In this document: piece by piece, positions 12,469 through 16,994 of the stretch
How the letters are laid out: the number at the start of each line of letters is the position of its first letter
Numbering within the stretch: position 1 is the first letter of the stretch
From: CAYLZO01 sp964387775
GTDB taxonomy: Bacteria; Chloroflexota; Anaerolineae; JAAYZQ01
Assembly: GCA_964387775.1 (NCBI GenBank)
Contig: CAYLZO010000105.1
Span: forward strand, 1 to 16,994
Length of the DNA stretch: 16,994 nucleotides
Reading direction: 5' to 3'
Notes under the pieces: generated by a model
What the model saw: only the letters and a program-made list of their open reading frames with translations
Database searches by the model: none
What the model was told of the DNA's origin: nothing
Program-made: the position numbers and the translations under genes

Positions 12469-14901
12469 ATGGAGACGCTGAAGCGGTTGCTGAGTCCCGA
12501 ATACCTGGCCGTGTCCGAGCCGGGGCCGCTGGGTGGGCTGTGGGTGCTCTACCTCGCCCTTGGCCTGCTCTTCGCCGCTGGCCTCGCCCCAGCCCTCCGG
12601 CTCCTCCTCCGCTCCAAGCCTCCCCCCCTCCAACCCAACGCCCCCTCAACCTTAACCTTCGCCTGGTTCGAGTTCTGGGTCTGCCTGGCCGGTCTAGGCA
12701 CCATCGTCGGCCGCTTCCTGGGCTGGCCCGGCTGGTCGGCCCGGATCTGGCCCTATTCGCTGGCCGTGCTGGCCGTGGCTGGCGGGCTGGCCTACCACTT
12801 CCGCCGCGCTAGACTCCCGGCCTGGCTGGCCGGCCCACTCCATCTCTTGTCATTCTCCCCTCTCCCCTGGGGGGGAGACACCGTGCCGGTACGGCGGGGG
12901 CCGGGGATGAGGGGGAGATTCCGTTTCACCCACCTCTTTGGACTGGCCGGCCACCTCCTCGGCGCCGGCCTCGTCCTCGTCGCCCGCTACGGCTGGCCGT
13001 GGTGGACGGCGCCGCTGGTGCTGCTCCTCCTGCTCGCGCCCCAGGCGCCCTGCCTGGCTCGACGCCGACCGCCCCGACTCGCCCCCCTCACGCCCCTGCT
13101 CGCTGCTTACGCCGCGACGCTGCTCTGGCGGCTCTACCTCGGCCTGGACATCACCGTCGTCGGCTGGCAGGGCCTGGCTTTTCCCGACCCCATGACCTCC
13201 CTCTTTTACGTGGACGGCGTCGTCCTGGCGGCCGTGACCCTCACGCTCCTGGCTCAGAGTTATGTCACCTTACGGGAGCTGGGACAGCCTCAAGAGCTCT
13301 GGCGCTGGGCAGCCGCCGGCCTGTTGGTCGTCACCCTGGCCTGGGCCGGCATCGTCTATTTCGGCAAGCGCACCCACGGCGCGACGGCCAGCGACCCCTA
13401 CGCCTACGCCCAAATGGGCGTCGATCTGGCCGAGAATGGCACGTTTCTACACCGTTTCTCGCTGTTCAAGACGGTCATCCCCCTGGACATTGCCTGGGCG
13501 CCGCTCCAACCGGTCGGCTACCACATCCCGCTTAACAGCCTGGGCGATTGCCCCAGCGTGTGGGCCACCGGCGCCTCGGCCCTGCTGGCCGCCGGCTACA
13601 AGCTCCTGGGCGAGATCGGACTTTATGTCACTACGCCTTTTGTGGCTCTCCTGGCCCTGGGCGCGACCTGGCTGCTGGTCCAGGAAGCCCTGCGCGACGA
13701 GCCCAGGCCGGTGCGCCACTTGACCGCCGCCCTGACCGTCGCCCTCCTGGCCACCTCGCCCGAACACGTGGATCGACTGCTGGTGCCGATGGCCGACGCG
13801 GCGGCGCAGCTTTTTACCGTGTTGACACTGCTCTTTCTCCTGCGCGCCACCCGGCAGTTGGATATTGGATATTGGGGATTGGGGATTGGGGGGGTGTGTT
13901 TTGCCTGGGCTTACTGGGTGCGGCACACGCAGCTCGTGCTGGCCCTGCCTGCCATCCTGGCCCTGTGGCACGCTAGACGAAAGCGCCACCTATCCAATAG
14001 CCAATACCTAATATCCAATATCCTGTTCTTCGGTGTCGCCTTCCTCGCCGCCCTGCCCGACATCGTCTACCGCTGGCGTGTGTTCGGCGGGCCATTCGCC
14101 ACCGAGACCACCGAACTGCCGGCCATGGGCCTCCAGCACGTGGGGGCGATGGCGGGGCAGATGCTGCGCGAGGCGCTGGTCGCCGGCGAGTGGGGCTATC
14201 TCTTTCCGCTGGCCCTTTACGGCGGCTACCGGCTGGCGCGGGCGCATCGCCGCGAGGCCCTCGTGCTGGGCAGCGCCTTCCTCGCCGTGCTGTTCGTGCA
14301 CCTGACCTACCGTTTTCTGCGCCTCCGCGACCTCCTCTCCCTCTTTCCGCTTGTCGACCTGGCCGTGGCCTATGGCGCCGTGACCCTGATTCGCCGCGTC
14401 CGGGCCGTGGCGCGGCGGCCGGGAACGCCGCACCGCTTGGGCGCCACCCTGCTCCCGGCCGCCGCCGTGGCCTGGATCGTCCTCAGCCTGGCCCTGGCCC
14501 GCTGGGCCATGATCGACAACGTCTGGAAGCGGGGCTGGGCCTCCTTCGGCTACATGCGCGCCGAGCAGCGCGCCGCCTTCGACCGGCTGGCCGAGCTGAC
14601 GCCGCCCGAGGCCGTCGTCGGCGCCTCGCTGAACGCCGGGGCGGTGACGCTCTATACCGGGCGCGACGCCGTCCGCCCCTACGACAGTTGGACCGAGGCC
14701 GAGTGGGACGTCTTTTTGGACGCGATGCGCGCCGAGGGCCGCCCAGTCTATCTGCTGGACGACGGCGGGCTCATGGCCGCGTTCATCGAGCAGGAGCAAG
14801 GCCATCGCCAACTGACCCCCATCGAGGCTTTGCCCGTGCCCTTGTTCTACACCCAAGATCGGGAGGCAGGCTGGCTTTACAAGCTGGAGTGGGCGCCATG
14901 A
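12469..14901 (+). CDS. Large GT-C-like multispanning membrane protein (putative glycosyltransferase)
   Basis: An 810-residue protein with many membrane helices. The N-terminal half (1-290) is a run of hydrophobic segments. The family-like core begins near residue 300, where TASDPYAYAQMGVDLAENG places D309 in an outer loop like the catalytic Asp of GT-C enzymes. Later come WVRHTQLVLALPAILAL (a GT-C-like helix start) and an outside C-terminal domain ending LFYTQDREAGWLYKLEW. It probably uses a polyprenyl-phosphate sugar made by the GT2 enzyme; this is inference and no family name is secure. Three segments are translated repeats: residues about 129-150, 464-475 and 508-518. GAGGG lies just before the ATG. 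The TGA overlaps the next gene's ATG (ATGA, 14898-14901), so the two are coupled. Confidence 0.78.
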   Translation: METLKRLLSPEYLAVSEPGPLGGLWVLYLALGLLFAAGLAPALRLLLRSKPPPLQPNAPSTLTFAWFEFWVCLAGLGTIVGRFLGWPGWSARIWPYSLAVLAVAGGLAYHFRRARLPAWLAGPLHLLSFSPLPWGGDTVPVRRGPGMRGRFRFTHLFGLAGHLLGAGLVLVARYGWPWWTAPLVLLLLLAPQAPCLARRRPPRLAPLTPLLAAYAATLLWRLYLGLDITVVGWQGLAFPDPMTSLFYVDGVVLAAVTLTLLAQSYVTLRELGQPQELWRWAAAGLLVVTLAWAGIVYFGKRTHGATASDPYAYAQMGVDLAENGTFLHRFSLFKTVIPLDIAWAPLQPVGYHIPLNSLGDCPSVWATGASALLAAGYKLLGEIGLYVTTPFVALLALGATWLLVQEALRDEPRPVRHLTAALTVALLATSPEHVDRLLVPMADAAAQLFTVLTLLFLLRATRQLDIGYWGLGIGGVCFAWAYWVRHTQLVLALPAILALWHARRKRHLSNSQYLISNILFFGVAFLAALPDIVYRWRVFGGPFATETTELPAMGLQHVGAMAGQMLREALVAGEWGYLFPLALYGGYRLARAHRREALVLGSAFLAVLFVHLTYRFLRLRDLLSLFPLVDLAVAYGAVTLIRRVRAVARRPGTPHRLGATLLPAAAVAWIVLSLALARWAMIDNVWKRGWASFGYMRAEQRAAFDRLAELTPPEAVVGASLNAGAVTLYTGRDAVRPYDSWTEAEWDVFLDAMRAEGRPVYLLDDGGLMAAFIEQEQGHRQLTPIEALPVPLFYTQDREAGWLYKLEWAP
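12855..12917 (+). repeat. CCCCTCTCCCC..GGATGAGGGGG element, copy 2
   Basis: The left edge CTCCCCTCTCCCCTGGGGGG and right edge GGGGATGAGGGGGAG match copies 1 and 3; the middle holds a variable segment with CCGTGCCGGTACGG. It is read as FSPLPWGGDTVPV..GPGMRGR, in a different frame from copy 1. Confidence 0.8.
13858..14023. repeat. Inverted pair of 7-bp arrays flanking a membrane-helix segment
   Basis: The left arm (13858-13892) is TTGGATA x2, TTGGGGA x2, TTGGGGG. The right arm (13991-14023) is TATCCAA, TAGCCAA, TACCTAA, TATCCAA, TATCC, the complement of the first type. Between them 98 bases encode a membrane-helix segment of the GT-C-like protein. The arms are translated as LDIGYWGLGIGG and NSQYLISNI. 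The TTGGGGA units match the CCCCAAT-type heptads described as STRR sequences in filamentous cyanobacteria. Confidence 0.85.
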
Positions 14902-16994
14902 GGGACAAACTCGCAAAGTGGCGAACCGACGTGATGATGCTCGGACTGCTGGCCGCGCTCACCCTGGCCTTCTTTTGGAAGATCGTGCTCACCAACCAGG
15001 TGCTGGCCGGGCTGGACGTGTTCGCCTATTTCTACCCCTACCGCGACTATGCCGGCGAGGCGCTGCGGGCCGGGCGGCTGCCGCTCTGGAACCCCTACCT
15101 GTTCATGGGCGCGCCGCTGCTGGCCAACTCGCAGGCGGCCGTGCTGTATCCCGTGCACTGGCCCCTGATCTGGCTCTCCGCGCCCAAGCAGGTGGCCTGG
15201 AGCATTGTGCTCCACGTCTGGCTGGCGGGGGCGGGGACCTATCTCTTTGCCCGGCGGGCGGTGCGGATGCTTCCCCCGGCGGCCCTGGTCGCGGCCAGCG
15301 TTTTCGCCCTGGGCGGCTTTCTCGGCGCCCAGGTGGAGCACGTGAACCAGCTCAACGCCTCGGCCTGGCTGCCGTGGCTGCTCCTCTGCGTGGAAGGCGC
15401 AACGGGCGGCGGGCGGCGGCGCGGGCTGGCCCTGCTCGGCGGCGGGGCGGTCGTCGGACTCACGCTGCTGGCCGGGCACACGCAGGCGGCCTACATCGTG
15501 CTCTTTGGCGCGGCGGTTTACGCCCTGGCCCGTGGGGCAAGTTTGAAACTTGCCCTACGAAGGTTGACTGCCCTCGGAGAGAGGGGCCTGGCCCGTGGGG
15601 CAAGTTTGAAACTTGCCCTACGGCGGGTGGCGGCCCTGGCGGCAATGGTCGCCGGTGGGCTGCTGCTGGCGGCGGGCCAACTGCTGCCCACGCTGGAGCT
15701 GTCGCGGCTCTCGGTGCGCAGCGGCGGCCTGCCCTACGAGGAGGCCGCGTCCTTTTCGCTCAAGCCGGGGCTGGTCTTCAAAGCCTTTCTGCCGCCGCTG
15801 GTCTGGGAGCCGCCCTTTAGCGAGTACGTGGCCTACGTGGGGCTGATCGGCCTGGCGCTGGCCGGCGCGGGCGCCTGGGCCGTGGTTCGACGAAGGCGGT
15901 CTGGCTGGGCCTTTGTGATCTTGGCCGGACTCGGGGTCTTTTTGGCCTTTGGCGCCTACAACCCCGTTTACTACGTGCTCTACGAGCTGGTTCCGGGCTT
16001 TGCCCTCTTTCGTGCCCCGGCCCGCTGGCTGCTGCTCTACGGCTTTGGGGCAGCGGTGCTGGCGGGGCTGGGGTTGGAGGGGGTGGCTGGGCACAGGATT
16101 CCCCCTCCCCCCTCCCGCTGGTCGCCTTCCCCAAGGGAGGGGGAAAAACCCCCTCTCCCCTGGGGGGAGAGGGTCGGGGTGAGGGGGTGGGTGGCCCCGC
16201 TCGTCCTAATCCTCCTCGCCGAGCTGTTCGTCGCCGGGCGCAAGCTGGCCTACAACCGGCCTACCGCCCCGGCCGCCTACGATTCGATGCGCAGCGCCCC
16301 CGCCCACCTCCTGGCCGACCAGGCATTCGCATCGACCGGGGAGGTCCAGCCTTTCCGCTTCCTCAGTATGTCGGGGCTCGGCTACGACCCCGGCGACATG
16401 GGCGACTTGCAGGCGATCTATGGCCGGCGGCTCCCCGACGAGGCCCTCTATGACCTCATCGTGACGACCAAGATGAAGGAAGTTCTGGCCTACAACCTGC
16501 CACTACGCTACGGCATCTATAGCGTGGACGGCTACGACGGCGGACTGCTGCCCATCGCCCATTACGTCACGCTGGAACGCCTCTTCCTGGACGAGGAGGA
16601 GATCTGGTCCGACGGGCGGCTGCGGCAGCAGCTTCGGCAAGTGCCCCCGGCCCGGCTGCTGTCGCTGCTCAACGTCAAGTACGTGATCACCGACAAGCTC
16701 CAGGACGTGTGGATCGACGACGTCTTTTACGACCTGGAGCACACCGTGCCCCTGGGCCGGGTGACGCTGGCGGACGTCCCCGACTTTGAAAGCACCTACC
16801 TGGGCGTCGTCTCTTACCTGACCGATACGCTGGCTCTCGAGGACGGCACTCCGGTCGCGCGCCTGGCAATCACGGGGACGGAGGGCAGCGTGGTGACGGC
16901 CACGCTCCGCGCCGGCGTGCATACGGCAGAGGGTCGCTACGCGGGCCGGTCCGTGGCCCACCAGCAGGCCCAGGTCGGCCACATTTGGCGGGAC
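14898..16994 (+). CDS. YfhO-like multispanning membrane protein, cut by the window end
   Basis: The frame is open from ATG 14898 to the last base, 699 residues without a stop. After a first helix (about 13-30) the family signs follow: GLDVFAYFYPYRDYAGEALR, then LPLWNPYLFMGAPLLANSQ and VLYPVHWPL. A series of helices comes next, and then an outside domain containing LLSLLNVKYVITDK, the hallmark of YfhO-type proteins. In Gram-positive bacteria YfhO helps glycosylate lipoteichoic acid with polyprenyl-linked sugars; here it would act with the GT2 and GT-C genes before it. The ATG overlaps the previous stop (ATGA), so it is translationally coupled. Two foreign-looking parts are translated repeats: residues 209-242 (a duplicated 12-residue block) and about 401-431, a Pro/Arg-rich stretch in a hydrophobic protein. 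The C-terminus lies beyond the window. Confidence 0.88.
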   Translation, partial: MRDKLAKWRTDVMMLGLLAALTLAFFWKIVLTNQVLAGLDVFAYFYPYRDYAGEALRAGRLPLWNPYLFMGAPLLANSQAAVLYPVHWPLIWLSAPKQVAWSIVLHVWLAGAGTYLFARRAVRMLPPAALVAASVFALGGFLGAQVEHVNQLNASAWLPWLLLCVEGATGGGRRRGLALLGGGAVVGLTLLAGHTQAAYIVLFGAAVYALARGASLKLALRRLTALGERGLARGASLKLALRRVAALAAMVAGGLLLAAGQLLPTLELSRLSVRSGGLPYEEAASFSLKPGLVFKAFLPPLVWEPPFSEYVAYVGLIGLALAGAGAWAVVRRRRSGWAFVILAGLGVFLAFGAYNPVYYVLYELVPGFALFRAPARWLLLYGFGAAVLAGLGLEGVAGHRIPPPPSRWSPSPREGEKPPLPWGERVGVRGWVAPLVLILLAELFVAGRKLAYNRPTAPAAYDSMRSAPAHLLADQAFASTGEVQPFRFLSMSGLGYDPGDMGDLQAIYGRRLPDEALYDLIVTTKMKEVLAYNLPLRYGIYSVDGYDGGLLPIAHYVTLERLFLDEEEIWSDGRLRQQLRQVPPARLLSLLNVKYVITDKLQDVWIDDVFYDLEHTVPLGRVTLADVPDFESTYLGVVSYLTDTLALEDGTPVARLAITGTEGSVVTATLRAGVHTAEGRYAGRSVAHQQAQVGHIWRD
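15524..15622 (+). repeat. Two identical 36-bp direct repeats, each with a 21-bp palindrome, inside the YfhO-like gene
   Basis: Copies at 15524-15559 and 15587-15622 are identical over 36 bases and lie 63 bases apart, exactly 21 codons, so the frame is kept. Each contains GGGCAAGTTT-g-AAACTTGCCC, a near-perfect dyad. Both are translated as LARGASLKLALR, giving a doubled block between hydrophobic segments. Confidence 0.92.
16099..16190 (+). repeat. CCCCTCTCCCC..GGGTGAGGGGG element, copy 3, with an adjoining C/G-run palindrome
   Basis: Positions 16150-16187 hold the third copy (CCCCTCTCCCCTGGGGGGAG then GGGTCGGGGTGAGGGGG). Just before it CCCCCTCCC.. and ..GGGAGGGGG (about 16101-16143) form a second C-run/G-run dyad. 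Both are translated in the YfhO-like protein as a Pro/Arg-rich stretch including PLPWGERVGVRG. Confidence 0.8.

Noticed and set aside
13858..14023. Heptad arrays considered as an attachment site or insertion sequence end
   Set aside because: No transposase or integrase, and no target duplication could be seen around the arms.
15524..15622. 36-bp direct repeats considered as a CRISPR array
   Set aside because: Only two copies, a 27-base spacer, in-frame location in a gene and internal palindrome; no cas genes nearby.

Overview
This window looks like a scaffold from an uncultured, high-GC bacterium, most likely a Chloroflexota (Anaerolineae-type) genome. That assignment is inference. It rests on the GC-rich codon use, a STAND-like ATPase fused to a TolB propeller, a run of large GT-C/YfhO membrane proteins, and many short palindromic and 7-bp-period repeats. 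A 100-base N gap (1930-2029) shows this is a scaffolded assembly. No rRNA, tRNA, transposase, integrase or CRISPR array was seen.

Layout. (1) 1-947: a broken TPR-type gene remnant, then a RelE/ParE-like toxin-antitoxin pair on the + strand with its own promoter. (2) 947-1888: a PflX-like radical SAM protein whose GTG overlaps the toxin stop. (3) 1910-2050: a heptad repeat array interrupted by the N gap. (4) 2048-4426, minus: a membrane protein joining a cytoplasmic P-loop ATPase, one transmembrane helix and an outside TolB beta-propeller. (5) 4427-4717: its promoter, a perfect 30-bp palindrome and a 100-nt three-arm structured element. (6) 4718-8849, minus: a carbon monoxide oxidation operon read as promoter, 46-codon leader ORF, cooF (four-cluster ferredoxin), cooS (Ni-Fe CO dehydrogenase) and an FAD/NAD(P) oxidoreductase. 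(7) 8854-9972, minus: a GT4 glycosyltransferase. (8) 10112-16994, plus: a glycan/envelope operon of a GT2 polyprenyl-phosphate glycosyltransferase, two GT-C-like membrane proteins and a YfhO-like protein cut by the window end.

How the genes work together. CooS would oxidise CO to CO2 and pass electrons to CooF. The flavoprotein would then reduce NAD(P)+ (or run in reverse), giving a soluble CO-to-pyridine-nucleotide path with no hydrogenase or acetyl-CoA synthase in sight. The CooS N-terminus has CX2C rather than the usual CX7C D-cluster motif. The GT2 enzyme would charge a polyprenyl phosphate with sugar, and the GT-C proteins would use that donor outside the membrane.

The most unusual signal is the density of short repeat elements. 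At least four families (7-bp-period arrays, a TCCTTCGACT..GCTCAGGA element, a CCCCTCTCCCC..GGGTGAGGGGG element and GGGCAAGTTT/AAACTTGCCC palindromes) sit inside the open reading frames of three consecutive membrane-protein genes. They are translated there without breaking the frame, and the same family is read in different frames at different sites. The coo genes carry none inside their coding sequence.
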